Assembly: GCF_030271255.1 (NCBI RefSeq)
Contig: NZ_JASJOM010000010.1
Coordinates: forward strand, 106,718-170,717
DNA: 64,000 bases
DNA from: Peribacillus folii
Lineage (GTDB): Bacteria; Bacillota; Bacilli; Bacillales; DSM-1321
Direction: 5' to 3'
Program-made: the position numbers and the translations under genes
Shown: in pieces, positions 16,018 to 25,264 of the stretch
Layout: each line of letters starts with the position of its first letter
How positions within the stretch are numbered: position 1 is the first letter of the stretch
The notes under the pieces: model-generated
Database searches by the model: none
Told to the model about the DNA's origin: nothing
What the model saw: only the letters and a program-made list of their open reading frames with translations

Positions 16018-17652
16018 ATGAAGAATTATATATGGCTGGTAATCTGCTTATTCAGCTTGCTTTTATACCCGGCAATGGCTTCCGCCCATGCTACAATAAT
16101 AAGCTCCAATCCTAGCCCGAATGAAGCCATGGAGACTCTTCCTGAAAAAATCAGCATCCAATTCAGCGAAAAGATACAACCGGCATTCCATTCGCTTGAA
16201 GTCTTCAGTCAAGATGGACGGAAGGTTCCAGTTCAAAAAAGCGCAATTTCAAAAAAAAGCGAAAAGATACTGGAAGCAGAGTGGAAAGGTACTGTCGATG
16301 AGGGAGTCTACTATATAAAATGGAGAGTGGTTTCGAGTGACGGACACCCAATCGAAGGGACCATTCCGTTCCAATATGGAGACTCGGCTTCACTATCTGA
16401 CCAAGATAATTCAGAAGTGAATGCAGGTTTTCCGAATTCCATTAACGTTTTCTTCCAAAGCCTTCAGTACATAAGCTTCGCAGCTCTTACTGGAATTCTC
16501 TTTTTCCGATTATCTTTAACGAAGGACTCCCTTCTTTTCCAAGTAAGCGGCAGGGCCCGTTCATACCTTTGGATCGCATATGCAGGTTTAGCTTTTTCCA
16601 TCTTCTGCAGCCTGCCTTTGAAGGTGACGATTGATGCTGGAGTAGGATGGACGGATGCATTTGACGGGACATATATCAAGGAAGTACTGAATGGCACAAA
16701 CTTCGGTACCATCTGGGTCATTCAAATGCTATTGTTGATCCTCCTATTTTTAATCATTTATTTCATGCTCGAAAACCCATTGATTACTTCACTGCCCAAT
16801 CTTTCATTTATGATAGTGGCCATTCTGATGGTCGGTAAGGCAATGATTGGACATACGGCAGCGGTTCCCAATCATGTTCTCGCCATTTTGATGGATTTCC
16901 TCCACTTATTGTCGATGGCCTTATGGCTTGGCGGGCTTTTGGCAATATTGGTGATGTTGCCTGGACTTGCCGCCCGTCAGGAGATACTAGAGGATAAAAA
17001 AGTATTTTACTGGACGATCATCAGTAGGTTTTCAAGATGGGCGTTTGCGTTTGTAATCATCCTGGTCATTAGCGGCATATATAGCAGCCTGCAGCATGTG
17101 CCGACCATACATTCCTTGTTCAATACGATATATGGACAATTATTGCTTGCTAAAATCGGCCTTATGTCAGTGATGATCGTTTTAGGTGCCCTTCATTTCT
17201 TCAAGGGCAAGAAACAAACAAAAAAACTGGGCTATAGCGCAGGAATGGAGCTAGGTATAGGAATCGTCATACTCCTTGTGGCAGCTCTATTAACAAATGT
17301 CCAAACTGCGATGTCCTCTCCAGGACCATTTGAAAAAACGGTCAAGACGGAAGAAAACAATGAGGTGACATTAATGGTCACCCCGAATGAAGTCGGGGAT
17401 AACCAAATCCAAGTTGAATTGGCAAGTGGCGGTGAGCCAATTGATAATATTGAGCAGCTATCCATCACGATGCAGCCAGAAAATCGTCAGGGCGGTGAAA
17501 TAAAGCTGCAATTGCAGGGGAAATCAAAAGGTAGATACACGTCAAAGTCTATTCTTACCTTGCCAGGAAAGTGGAATATTCATGTTCACGGATTAACGGA
17601 AAGCCTCGATTCAATCAATGCTGATTTTACAATTTTTATAGGGAATTCATAA
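16018..17652 (+). CDS. ycnJ: CopC-CopD fusion copper transport protein (YcnJ-like)
   Basis: 544 residues. A signal peptide ends at ASA, leaving His24 as the mature N-terminus of a CopC domain (24 to about 125); His110 in SSDGHPIEG is the second conserved histidine of the Cu(II) site. From about residue 145 to 430, eight or so membrane helices form a CopD domain, with MDFLHLLSMALWLGGLLAILVMLPGL as the core motif. A C-terminal extracellular beta-rich domain (about 440-544) resembles the YtkA-like tail of YcnJ. YcnJ imports copper in B. subtilis under copper limitation. The next gene, ycnI, starts 18 bases later, so the two are an operon. A YcnK-type regulator is absent here. Confidence 0.92.
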   Translation: MKNYIWLVICLFSLLLYPAMASAHATIISSNPSPNEAMETLPEKISIQFSEKIQPAFHSLEVFSQDGRKVPVQKSAISKKSEKILEAEWKGTVDEGVYYIKWRVVSSDGHPIEGTIPFQYGDSASLSDQDNSEVNAGFPNSINVFFQSLQYISFAALTGILFFRLSLTKDSLLFQVSGRARSYLWIAYAGLAFSIFCSLPLKVTIDAGVGWTDAFDGTYIKEVLNGTNFGTIWVIQMLLLILLFLIIYFMLENPLITSLPNLSFMIVAILMVGKAMIGHTAAVPNHVLAILMDFLHLLSMALWLGGLLAILVMLPGLAARQEILEDKKVFYWTIISRFSRWAFAFVIILVISGIYSSLQHVPTIHSLFNTIYGQLLLAKIGLMSVMIVLGALHFFKGKKQTKKLGYSAGMELGIGIVILLVAALLTNVQTAMSSPGPFEKTVKTEENNEVTLMVTPNEVGDNQIQVELASGGEPIDNIEQLSITMQPENRQGGEIKLQLQGKSKGRYTSKSILTLPGKWNIHVHGLTESLDSINADFTIFIGNS

Positions 17653-17670
17653 CAGAAGGGAATTATACTG

Positions 17671-18330
17671 ATGAAAAACATTACCAAATTACTCACCTCT
17701 ACATTTGCAGCATTATTAGTGTTCGCTGGTACAGCGAATGCACACGTTACTGTCAAACCTAGTACATCTGCACCTGAGGCTTGGGAAACCTACACGATAA
17801 AAATCCCGGTCGAAAAAGAAACAGCGACAACAAAGGTGACTTTAAAGGTACCTGATGGGGTCACCTTTGAAAGCTATCAACCTGTACCAGGATGGAAAGT
17901 GACAACTGATGGTGATAAGGAACACGTTAAAACGGTAACCTGGGAAGCAACGGACGAAGGCATATCAGCTGGACAATTCCAGCAATTCTCATTCATTGCC
18001 CAAAACCCTAAAGAAGAAAAGAAGGTTGCTTGGGATGCCTTTCAATATTACGCAGATGGTGAAATCGTAGAATGGAGCGGTGATGAAGGCTCTGCCCTGC
18101 CCCATTCAGTAACGCAAATCTCGTTAGCCCCAAAGGCTGATGCAGAATCCGTTGACCACGGTCACGAAGATGAAGCAACTGCCGGTGATTCGAAAGCTGC
18201 CGACAATTCAAAGGACGAAACAGCGGCAGATGATAGTGATAACGGAACACTGATCATCACCCTATCTGTCATAGCCCTGATCCTATCGCTCGTAGCGCTT
18301 TTTGCAGCCGTAAGGAAAAATAAAAAATAA
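17671..18330 (+). CDS. ycnI: YcnI-family copper-binding protein (DUF1775)
   Basis: 219 residues. The signal peptide is predicted to cleave after ANA, exposing His25, which in the YcnI family binds Cu(II) through the N-terminal amine and side chain. The DUF1775 beta domain (about 25-155) contains VKPSTSAPEAWETYTIKIPVEKE and PGWKVTTDGDKEH. A charged, Asp/Glu/His-containing linker (about 158-190) leads to one membrane helix (LIITLSVIALILSLVALFAA) and a lysine-rich tail, so it is anchored at the outer membrane face. It is the second gene of a copper operon with the CopC-CopD protein and likely hands copper to it or buffers it. Confidence 0.93.
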   Translation: MKNITKLLTSTFAALLVFAGTANAHVTVKPSTSAPEAWETYTIKIPVEKETATTKVTLKVPDGVTFESYQPVPGWKVTTDGDKEHVKTVTWEATDEGISAGQFQQFSFIAQNPKEEKKVAWDAFQYYADGEIVEWSGDEGSALPHSVTQISLAPKADAESVDHGHEDEATAGDSKAADNSKDETAADDSDNGTLIITLSVIALILSLVALFAAVRKNKK

Positions 18331-18372
18331 GCAAAAAAGGTGTCCCGAAACATCCCGGGACACCTTTTTTGC
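18331..18372. terminator. Bidirectional terminator between ycnI and the subtilisin gene
   Basis: Long stem AAAAAAGGTGTCCC / GGGACACCTTTTTT with loop GAAACATCCC, between two convergent genes. Both strands end in a T-run. Confidence 0.92.
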
Positions 18373-19370
18373 TAATATTCCATGACCACAGATTTACTCG
18401 GTAATTTGAGGTTCTCAGACTCTATAGTAATCTTAATTGATTTTTCAGACCTTTGGTCCGCAATGGTTAAGTTGAGCATCCCATTTCCTTGTGCTTTTTT
18501 GCTTATTCCCAAGTCTTCCGTACTCTTCACTAATTGTGCATACAACTCTGCTTCAGTAAGCTTGCGCTCAAAATCCTTTTCGGCGATCACCTTCAAAAGA
18601 GCTGCCGCACCGCTTACATGGGGAGTTGCCATTGATGTTCCGCTGAGCCTGGCATATTTATTACCTGGATATGTGGAGAGTATATCGACTCCTGGCGCAA
18701 CCAAGTCAATTTCATCATTCGTATTCGAAAAATCCGCTAAGTTCCTGCTTAAATCCACAGCCCCGACTTCCACTACCTCTGGATACGCCCCTGGATAGTC
18801 CAATTCATCGGTTTCATGACGCCCATCCCCGCTATTGCCTGCCGCGCAAACAACTAAGATATCTTTCTGGATGGCCCTTTGAATCAGCTTATGTTCCGCT
18901 TCATCCGGCGGCCCCCCAAGTGAAAGTGAAATGACTGAAACCGTTTCTTCGTTAGGTCCCTGCCAGTTGATCGCATACTCCAATGCCCCATTGATCCAAT
19001 CTATTTCGCCTTGACCCTGGCCATTCAAGGCCTTCAAGGCCAAGATGCTTGCTTTCGGAGCCACTCCAACAACACCAACCTTATTAATGGAAGCCAGTAT
19101 CGTACCGGATACATGTGTTCCATGCCCGTTATCATCTTGAAAATCGCCAGTATTGGTAAAATCCTTCCCGCCGATGATTCTTTCTTTGAGGTCTGGATGC
19201 TCCTTATCTATTCCTGTATCGATGACGGCGACTACAACACCTTCACCATAATTGCTTTTTTCCCAAACAGCAGGGGCTTTCACAAGCTCGATGCCCTCGG
19301 GAATCTTTTCTTTCACCGTTTCCATTACTTCTAGAACTTTGTAAGGTATTAATCTTTTTTCTCTTGTCAT
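18372..19370 (-). CDS. isp: Intracellular subtilisin-type serine protease (S8)
   Basis: 332 residues from the ATG at 19370, which has AAGGAAGGGG seven bases upstream; a TTG at 19394 would lie before that site. There is no signal peptide. The short N-terminal extension carries LIPYKV (residues 7-12), the propeptide motif that blocks the active site in intracellular subtilisins. The catalytic triad is visible: Asp in AVIDTGID, His in NGHGTHVSG, Ser in SGTSMATPH; the oxyanion Asn is in CAAGNSGDG. Cytoplasmic ISPs degrade proteins in stationary phase and are activated by calcium and removal of the N-terminus. Single gene. Confidence 0.94.
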   Translation of the reverse strand: MTREKRLIPYKVLEVMETVKEKIPEGIELVKAPAVWEKSNYGEGVVVAVIDTGIDKEHPDLKERIIGGKDFTNTGDFQDDNGHGTHVSGTILASINKVGVVGVAPKASILALKALNGQGQGEIDWINGALEYAINWQGPNEETVSVISLSLGGPPDEAEHKLIQRAIQKDILVVCAAGNSGDGRHETDELDYPGAYPEVVEVGAVDLSRNLADFSNTNDEIDLVAPGVDILSTYPGNKYARLSGTSMATPHVSGAAALLKVIAEKDFERKLTEAELYAQLVKSTEDLGISKKAQGNGMLNLTIADQRSEKSIKITIESENLKLPSKSVVMEY

Positions 19371-19674
19371 TTGATTACCCCTTCCTTCGTTCAATAAGTT
19401 AAACTGCCATCAGTGCAGGGATTCGCATCCCGTCTGGCTGCCGTCTACCGTTGAAAGAGATGAGATCAAAAAACTCTTCTCTCTTATATATACCAGATTT
19501 TTGAAAATAAAAAATAAGTTTTTAGAAAATTCGGTCTAAAATACTACTTTTTATTTCTTTATCTGTTAGTATCTGGCGCTTTCAATTATAGAACAAACGT
19601 TCCTGTTTAGCCAGTCTTTTTTCATTTTTTTGTAAAAAAAAAGGGACTCATATGGAGTCACCTTTCATGATGGT
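19371..19674. other. Intergenic region upstream of the subtilisin gene
   Basis: 304 bp. Apart from the SEC-C gene terminator (19634-19661), I see no gene and no clear sigma-A promoter. Confidence 0.5.
19634..19661 (-). terminator. Terminator of the SEC-C protein gene
   Basis: Stem GACTC / GAGTC with loop CATAT, extended by flanking G/C pairs, followed on the minus strand by nine T residues just past the stop at 19675. Confidence 0.8.
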
Positions 19675-20181
19675 TCAAGCTGCACCGCAGCATTTTTTGT
19701 ATTTCTTTCCGCTTCCGCACGGGCAAGGTTCATTTCTACCGATAACCGGCTCTGTATGAACGTGAGGCAATTTAGCGGCCTTTGCACTTTCGGTGATGAT
19801 TTGCGTTCCTCTTTCCTTCATTTGCTGATACCGCTGCTTAAATAATGCCATGATATCCTTGCTGTACTTTAGTGTGTCTTCCGCAATATCCATTGCCTTT
19901 TGCTTGGAGATATTATAGTCCTCCAGGGTGAATTGATTGTCGCTGAACGATACACGAATGCCAAAATGCTGTCCTGCCTGGTTATTGTTTTTGCTTGCCT
20001 CCACGAACTCAAGATATACTTCCTGACACTCACATGTCTGATGCATGCAATAGTAATCATATATCCAATACGTTTTATCTTCATATTTACTCTTTAAAGC
20101 AATGCCATCCTCAACACCAAAAACATCGAGGAACTTAATCGCTTTTCCATCGAGAATCTCAAATGGATCAATCGTTCTCAT
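19675..20181 (-). CDS. SEC-C zinc-motif protein
   Basis: 168 residues. The C-terminus is a SEC-C motif, [19 protein letters not shown] (CxC...CC ligands for one zinc), the same small domain that ends SecA and many solitary proteins. The N-terminal 130 residues are a mixed domain with a second cysteine cluster ([18 protein letters not shown]), which may bind another metal. SEC-C motifs usually contact nucleic acid or ribosome-bound partners; the role here is unknown. The ATG follows AGGATG. Monocistronic, with its own terminator. Confidence 0.85.
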   Translation of the reverse strand: MRTIDPFEILDGKAIKFLDVFGVEDGIALKSKYEDKTYWIYDYYCMHQTCECQEVYLEFVEASKNNNQAGQHFGIRVSFSDNQFTLEDYNISKQKAMDIAEDTLKYSKDIMALFKQRYQQMKERGTQIITESAKAAKLPHVHTEPVIGRNEPCPCGSGKKYKKCCGAA

Positions 20182-20294
20182 CTATAGACACATCCTAATT
20201 CATCAAAATTTATTCTTCCTATATATTATTGTACAACCTAATTCCGCAATCGTCACTTGAAATAAAACCCGCCCTTTCCGAATCACTCAAATGG

Positions 20295-20329
20295 AAAAAA
20301 GCTGCAGCAGTACGTTTCACTGCTGCAGC
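20295..20329 (-). terminator. Terminator of the nitroreductase gene
   Basis: Perfect 11-bp stem GCTGCAGCAGT / ACTGCTGCAGC, followed on the minus strand by six T residues. Confidence 0.9.
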
Positions 20330-20337
20330 CGCTCGCT

Positions 20338-20907
20338 TCACCCAATCCAGGTGGTCAATTGATCAATCGGTGTTTTCTTGGCTGGCTTCGGCTCCATGTC
20401 AGGAAAACCTAGGTAAATGAATGCCAGCACTTCTCCTTTTGAGGATAATCGGAAGAAGTCCCGAACCTTCTCATGATAGGTTATTTTCCCCGTTCTCCAT
20501 ACTGCCCCCAGCCCTAGGGAATGTGCAGCAAGCAGCATATTTTGGATGGCACTGTTCACAGCGGCATATTCTTCGGCGACAAGCACATTATCCTTTTCAC
20601 TTGGCTCTATGCCCACTGCGATGATGACGGGTGCCCTTAGAGGATTCTTCTTTTGTCTTTCTAGTTTGCTGATCAAGCTTTCTGGCGTATCATCAGCATT
20701 TTCAATCCTTGTTATTTCTTCGAAGACCTGGCCAAGTTTATTTCTGCCTTCCCCTGACAGTACGAAAAAACGCCATGGCTCTGTCCGATGGTGGTTCGGT
20801 GCATATGTACCCGCCTCGATGATTTGCTCGATCATTTCTTTAGGTACAGGATCTTGCTTAACGATTCCAATGCTTCTTCTCGTTTTTATCGCTTCAATCG
20901 TTTCCAT
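20338..20907 (-). CDS. Nitroreductase-family FMN oxidoreductase
   Basis: 189 residues, the normal size. Family motifs: N-terminal IKTRRSIGIV (FMN phosphate binding), AGTYAPNHHRTEPWRFFVL, AVNSAIQNMLLAAHSLGLGAVWRTG (FMN/dimer helix) and FIYLGFPD. These enzymes use NAD(P)H to reduce nitro groups, quinones or flavins; the natural substrate is not visible. The ATG has AAGGGGAG upstream. It lies 12 bp after telA and may be the last gene of an xpaC-telA-nitroreductase unit. Confidence 0.9.
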   Translation of the reverse strand: METIEAIKTRRSIGIVKQDPVPKEMIEQIIEAGTYAPNHHRTEPWRFFVLSGEGRNKLGQVFEEITRIENADDTPESLISKLERQKKNPLRAPVIIAVGIEPSEKDNVLVAEEYAAVNSAIQNMLLAAHSLGLGAVWRTGKITYHEKVRDFFRLSSKGEVLAFIYLGFPDMEPKPAKKTPIDQLTTWIG

Positions 20908-20919
20908 ACGCTTCTCCCC

Positions 20920-22098
20920 TTATCCCTTTATCTCTAATAGTTTTTGCTTCAACTCATTTTCCATCGATGCCAGTTCCTGCTCCGCTTGCCGGCGCTTGTG
21001 CCTGCCTTCTTCTTGAATCCTCATCGTTTCCTCGAGAGTCGAGATCAAGTTAGCTTGAGTGGTCTTCAATGTTTCGAGATCGACAATTCCCCGTTCATTT
21101 TCTTTTGCCGTTTCAATCGTATTTATTTTAAGCATTTCAGAGTTCTTCAAGAGCAAGTCATTGGTAGTCTTGGAAACTTGCTTTTGTGCTTCTACAGCAT
21201 GTCGCTGCCTGATCAGGGTCAGGGCAATCGCGACCTGATTTTTCCAAAGCGGAATCGCCGTCATGATCGAAGATTGTATTTTCTCGACCAGCGCCTGATT
21301 CGTATTCTGAATCAGCCTGATCTGCGGTGCGCTTTGTATCGTGATTTCCCGGCTCAATTTCAAATCATGCAGTCTTTTATCCAGGCGCTCGGCGAATTGG
21401 CGCATATCATTGACCTCTTGAAATTTCATTTGGTCATTGCTTGATTCAGCAGACTTCTTCAGCTCAGGGATCGTTTTCCCATGAATTTCTTCCAATTTGA
21501 TTTCCCCTGCAGCAATATAGACATTCAACGCCTGAAAATACTCCTTGTTCGTTTCATAAAGTTTTTCAAGTATGACAATATCCGAAAGCAGGATATTCTT
21601 GCTCCGGTCAAGCTTCACACTGATTCTGTCAATTTGGGCGCCAGTTTTTTGATATTTGGACAGCACTTCCTGGACGGAACCGGAAAGCTTCCCGAACATC
21701 CGCGCAAAGAATGAGGGTTTATCCGTTTTAAGCTCATCTGGACTCAATTCATTTAACTTATTCATTAAGTCATTGATTATGCTCCCCACTTCACCGACAT
21801 CCTTTTTCTGTACATGCTCTAGCATCGAATTCGAAAAGGTCAACAGCTTCGATTGGGCGGGCGTGCCGTAGGATATCATTGCTTGATGATTTGTCGGATC
21901 AATTTGCCCGGCAAGCTGATAAGCCTTTGCCCGATTTTCCTCAGGAATGACATCAATCAATTTAACCGGTTTTGCCTCCTGCGTAGAAGGAGAAGCATTC
22001 TCCAACTCCTGCACCTCATTGAATGGATTGGCTAGGAGATCATCGAGTAGGTTGGCATTATCTGTTTTGTTCAACAGGTTCGGATCATTATTATTCAT
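20920..22098 (-). CDS. telA: TelA family protein (YaaN-like)
   Basis: 392 residues with a GGAGG before the ATG. After an Asn-rich flexible start, a long helical, coiled-coil-rich body contains [42 protein letters not shown], the hallmark of the TelA family (PF05816). Named for tellurite resistance on a plasmid, the family is also linked to cell envelope stress and nisin or other toxic compounds; the mechanism is not established. The gene overlaps xpaC by ATGA, the same pairing as xpaC-yaaN in B. subtilis, so a joint function is likely. Confidence 0.92.
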   Translation of the reverse strand: MNNNDPNLLNKTDNANLLDDLLANPFNEVQELENASPSTQEAKPVKLIDVIPEENRAKAYQLAGQIDPTNHQAMISYGTPAQSKLLTFSNSMLEHVQKKDVGEVGSIINDLMNKLNELSPDELKTDKPSFFARMFGKLSGSVQEVLSKYQKTGAQIDRISVKLDRSKNILLSDIVILEKLYETNKEYFQALNVYIAAGEIKLEEIHGKTIPELKKSAESSNDQMKFQEVNDMRQFAERLDKRLHDLKLSREITIQSAPQIRLIQNTNQALVEKIQSSIMTAIPLWKNQVAIALTLIRQRHAVEAQKQVSKTTNDLLLKNSEMLKINTIETAKENERGIVDLETLKTTQANLISTLEETMRIQEEGRHKRRQAEQELASMENELKQKLLEIKG

Positions 22099-22757
22099 TT
22101 TAACCTCCTGCTTTCATCAATGACTTGTGATTCTTTTCTCGTTTTTATCGATTGCCTTGCTACATCCAGTTCGAAGTTAAGGTTATCGATATCATCGGCA
22201 ATGACATTATATAAATCCTTTTCTATCGTTTTAGTAAGGTCCTTCAAGGTTTTTCTGGTTTCCGCTAAGGATTGCTCAAGTTCCCTGTTCTTTCTTGGCT
22301 GCTGTGATAAAAAAACATATTTCTCTGCAAGTTCTGTGGCAGAATCCAGATGGGAATAGTAAAATTGTTCAGCCTGATAAAACCGTTTTGGTTCTTTTTT
22401 GGTAAGACTGTATATCTTCCTGATCATTTTGATCATATCCTTCCTTTGTTTAAAAGAAGAAATATGCCTGACCGAGATTAACGCCTTTTGCACCCGCCAT
22501 ATTTTCGGTTTTGCTTCACTTATATTTTTCTTTATATATTGATATTCTTTTCTCGTCAATCCATGCTTTTTAAGGAATCGAGAAGAAAAGTAAGCCGAAC
22601 TCAGCCAGTATGAAACTGTACCTCCGGCTATGGAAATGGCAACCGAGGCAGCAAGAGGGAGATTAAAGGCAAAATAGCTGATCAGCAAGGCTGGCAAAAC
22701 AACTGGAAATGCAATCAATATGGACAGAAAATCAGTTAGAACTCGATTCATGATCAT
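22095..22757 (-). CDS. xpaC: XpaC family protein
   Basis: 220 residues. Two closely spaced N-terminal membrane helices (about residues 8-55) are followed by a cytoplasmic helical domain with [33 protein letters not shown] and the C-terminal [27 protein letters not shown], the XpaC pattern. The family name comes from a B. subtilis gene reported to affect X-phosphate hydrolysis; its biochemical role is unclear. Two in-frame ATGs (22757 and 22751) share one AGGAG; the second has the better spacing. It is the first gene of the unit with telA. Confidence 0.88.
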   Translation of the reverse strand: MIMNRVLTDFLSILIAFPVVLPALLISYFAFNLPLAASVAISIAGGTVSYWLSSAYFSSRFLKKHGLTRKEYQYIKKNISEAKPKIWRVQKALISVRHISSFKQRKDMIKMIRKIYSLTKKEPKRFYQAEQFYYSHLDSATELAEKYVFLSQQPRKNRELEQSLAETRKTLKDLTKTIEKDLYNVIADDIDNLNFELDVARQSIKTRKESQVIDESRRLK

Positions 22758-23003
22758 TACACTCCTGACTTACACGCTTTTCTATATATACGGATTATTG
22801 CTGTGATAGGTTTCAATATGCAAAGATTTCTCCTACCTTAAACGATATAGGAATAAAGTCATTTCTGCAAATTTATTGAAATTTTTTCTTTAAAAAACAA
22901 CAGCAAAACATCCAGCATTTTATAGGCTATCGCCTTGTCACTTCACCGTAAATTACATAAGTTATTACGTATATCCATCCTTCATTTAAAAGGAGAGTTG
23001 ACG

Positions 23004-23456
23004 ATGAATTCATCCGGATTTTATCCTTTTCCACAACAAAATGGAAATCAGCAGTACCTTCAGCCCTATTTCAACCAATATTTCCAACAGCCAGAACGAT
23101 ATCCTCATGATAATGTTCCTCAGCAGGATTGGAGCCCCCTGCAGGATCAAGTAAACTCAATCAACCCATTAACAGAACCATTCGATCCCGACAGGCAGCC
23201 GCCGCAATCTCAGCAACTCGAAAGAAGGGTACGGGAACTGGAGCGGCAAAATGAGCGACAAACCCGGGAACTCACCCGCCTCAACCAAGAAATCACACGT
23301 GTAAACCGAGAGGTGAACCGCGTAAACCAAGAAATTTCCCGGCTAAGTCAAACCGACCAACGCCATACGAACAGGCTGAACAGGCTTAATCAACGCCTGC
23401 GCACCGTTGAAAGGAACCTTAACATCCCCTTCAACGCAACAGATGATGGCTTTTAA
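23004..23456 (+). CDS. Gln/Pro-rich coiled-coil protein of unknown function
   Basis: 150 residues from the ATG at 23004, which has AAAGGAGAG upstream; a longer frame from 22935 lacks one. Residues 1-70 are low-complexity and rich in Gln, Pro, Asn, Phe and Tyr (FYPFPQQNGNQQYLQPY). Residues about 72-140 are a regular heptad coiled coil with a repeated seven-residue pattern (LTRLNQEITRVNREVNRVNQEISRL), followed by a short tail. I do not recognise a family. Such composition is seen in spore coat and surface proteins of bacilli, but that is only a suggestion. Confidence 0.65.
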   Translation: MNSSGFYPFPQQNGNQQYLQPYFNQYFQQPERYPHDNVPQQDWSPLQDQVNSINPLTEPFDPDRQPPQSQQLERRVRELERQNERQTRELTRLNQEITRVNREVNRVNQEISRLSQTDQRHTNRLNRLNQRLRTVERNLNIPFNATDDGF

Positions 23457-23517
23457 ATATACAATAAGTGGAGCTCATAACGGGCTTCATTTTTTTATCT
23501 TCAATTTGGGTGAGTTA

Positions 23518-23601
23518 GCTCGCGAGTTTGTGAAATTTACTCGCCAATTTCGGCAGTTTACTCGCGAGTTTTGCACTTTTACTCGCCAATTGGCGTGTTC
23601 T
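23518..23601. repeat. Four 21-bp tandem repeats
   Basis: Four consecutive 21-base units start at 23518, 23539, 23560 and 23581. Each begins RCTCGCSARTT and ends in a T-rich part; units 1 and 3 have CTCGCGAG, units 2 and 4 CTCGCCAA. The period is exact, the sequence degenerate. It lies between two small genes and has no ribosome site ahead of it. Confidence 0.85.
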
Positions 23602-23632
23602 TCTTTCACTCGTCCCACTTTCTATAAAAACT

Positions 23633-23648
23633 AATCAATCGTTCGATT
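23633..23648. promoter_or_regulatory. Imperfect palindrome related to the 25773 operator-like site
   Basis: AATCAATCGTTCGATT, 14 of 16 positions identical to the centre of the perfect palindrome at 25773-25792. Possible second binding site of the same regulator. Confidence 0.4.
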
Positions 23649-23703
23649 AATAGGCATGCCGTTTCCCCATCCTTATAAAGCCCGGCAAAAAAAAGAACGG
23701 GGT

Positions 23704-23940
23704 TCATTCCCGTTCCAGCATGAGTCGGTTCAATTTTTGGTTTCTTGATTCTTGTTCGTCTTTGGAAGACAAGTCATATTTCTTTAATAGATGAAAAAGT
23801 TCATTCAAAGTTTCCTGCGGCTGGTCATTTTTCATAAAAAGATTTAGTGTTTGGCTCAATGTTGGGGGTAAAAATGACTGTTGAGCATTTAATTTCAGTC
23901 TGACATCTTGCTGGGAATGATTAATATGGCATGTGCCCAT
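23704..23940 (-). CDS. Small hypothetical protein
   Basis: 78 residues, ATG with GAGGTGATT ten bases upstream, so likely translated. It is hydrophilic and helical (LPPTLSQTLNLFMKNDQPQETLNELFHLLKKYDL) with one N-terminal CHINH cluster. I do not recognise a family. It is 31 bp downstream of the ammonium transporter gene on the same strand and could be the third gene of that transcript. Confidence 0.6.
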   Translation of the reverse strand: MGTCHINHSQQDVRLKLNAQQSFLPPTLSQTLNLFMKNDQPQETLNELFHLLKKYDLSSKDEQESRNQKLNRLMLERE

Positions 23941-23971
23941 TTTTGAGAATCACCTCTTAGATATTCTAACA

Positions 23972-25264
23972 TTAGTATTGGCGCGGAACACCTTCCGCTT
24001 GTTCGTCCTGCTTCAAGTAATCTTCGACCTTGATGAATTCCGGAGAAGTATGTGTGGCCATGATTCCGTGATAGCTGATATCCAGTCCAAGCTCTTCCTC
24101 CTCATCAGTGGATCTTGTCGGGATCCAAATATTGATAACTTTAAAAGCGATCCATGTCAGCGAGAAGCCCCATACGCATAGTATCACTAATCCTAACGAT
24201 TGCACTCCAAGTAAATGCCATCCTCCTCCGGTAAACAATCCTCCTTCAGCGGAGAAAAGGCCTAACGCTATCGTTCCCCACATGCCTGAGGCTGCATGAA
24301 CGGGAAAGGCACCCACAGGATCGTCGATTTTCAGGGTCTCCAGCCAATTTGTTGCAGCGAGCATCAGCAGCCCGGAAACGGCCCCGATCAGTATCGCTGC
24401 AAGATCACTAACGAATGCACAGCCTGCGGTAATCCCGACGAGGCCTGCAAGCGAACCATTGATGACGGATGGTGCATCGGATCTGCCATACCTGAAAAGT
24501 GTGTAAAGGAGTGTCGTGGCCCCTCCAGATGCGGCTGAGAGCATCGTGACGATGGCAATATGGCCAATGCGTCCATCCGTAGCCTGCAATGTGCTTCCTG
24601 CATTAAACCCAAACCAGCCGAACCATAAGAGAAAGGCTCCGACAGATGCCAACGGTAGATTGCTTGGAAGCGATATCGAACTCGTTCCAACTGTGGTGAA
24701 CTTACCCGCTCTCGGCCCTATAAAGATCGCCGCCGCCAATGCAGAGAAACCACCGAGTGCATGGATGACAGCCGATCCGGCAAAATCCTGCATGCCTAAA
24801 TTGCTTAACCAGCCGCCGCCCCAGATCCAATGTCCTGCTACCGGATAAATGAAAGCCGTCATCATGACGACAAAAATGAGGTATGCGCGAAAATTAATCC
24901 GCTCGGCAACCGCACCTGAAACGATGGAGATTACGGCAATGACGAATGCCGCTTGAAATAGCCAATAGGCATCAATGGAAATCGTCAGGTCAATATGCGA
25001 TAAATCGCCCTTGAGCAGGAATCCGCTTGCCCCAAAGAGACCAAATATATCGTTTCCATACATTAAGCCAAAGCCCATCACAAAATAACACAGCGTCCCG
25101 ATTGTAATATCAGCAAAAACCTTCATGATTATATTGACATTATTCTTGGTTCGAACGAATCCTGCTTCCAATAAGGCAAAGCCGCCCTCCATCAGCAATA
25201 TCATCGCCGCCGTCAAAACCACCCAAATCGTATCCAAGCCCGCGTTTAAGGTTACCAATGTCAT
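23972..25264 (-). CDS. amtB: Ammonium transporter (Amt family)
   Basis: 430 residues, eleven predicted membrane helices, the standard Amt length. Key features: an N-terminal helix AMILLMEGGFALLEAGFVRTKN, the twin histidines in AVIHALGGFSALAAA and FPVHAASGMWG that line the pore, and HWIWGGGWL near the entrance. It takes up ammonium or ammonia into the cell. Its ATG overlaps the stop of the preceding gene (ATGA). In most bacilli the gene is paired with the PII regulator GlnK; no glnK is present here, and the C-terminal tail (DEEEELGLDISYHG) contains the usual PII-contact region. Confidence 0.94.
   Translation of the reverse strand: MTLVTLNAGLDTIWVVLTAAMILLMEGGFALLEAGFVRTKNNVNIIMKVFADITIGTLCYFVMGFGLMYGNDIFGLFGASGFLLKGDLSHIDLTISIDAYWLFQAAFVIAVISIVSGAVAERINFRAYLIFVVMMTAFIYPVAGHWIWGGGWLSNLGMQDFAGSAVIHALGGFSALAAAIFIGPRAGKFTTVGTSSISLPSNLPLASVGAFLLWFGWFGFNAGSTLQATDGRIGHIAIVTMLSAASGGATTLLYTLFRYGRSDAPSVINGSLAGLVGITAGCAFVSDLAAILIGAVSGLLMLAATNWLETLKIDDPVGAFPVHAASGMWGTIALGLFSAEGGLFTGGGWHLLGVQSLGLVILCVWGFSLTWIAFKVINIWIPTRSTDEEEELGLDISYHGIMATHTSPEFIKVEDYLKQDEQAEGVPRQY

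Noticed and set aside
23518..23601. Possible CRISPR array
   Set aside because: Units are directly adjacent with no unique spacers and no cas genes nearby.
23407..23634. Plus-strand open frame through the 21-bp repeats giving a heptad peptide repeat
   Set aside because: It starts inside the preceding gene and has no ribosome site. The periodic peptide is a consequence of the 21-bp DNA period.
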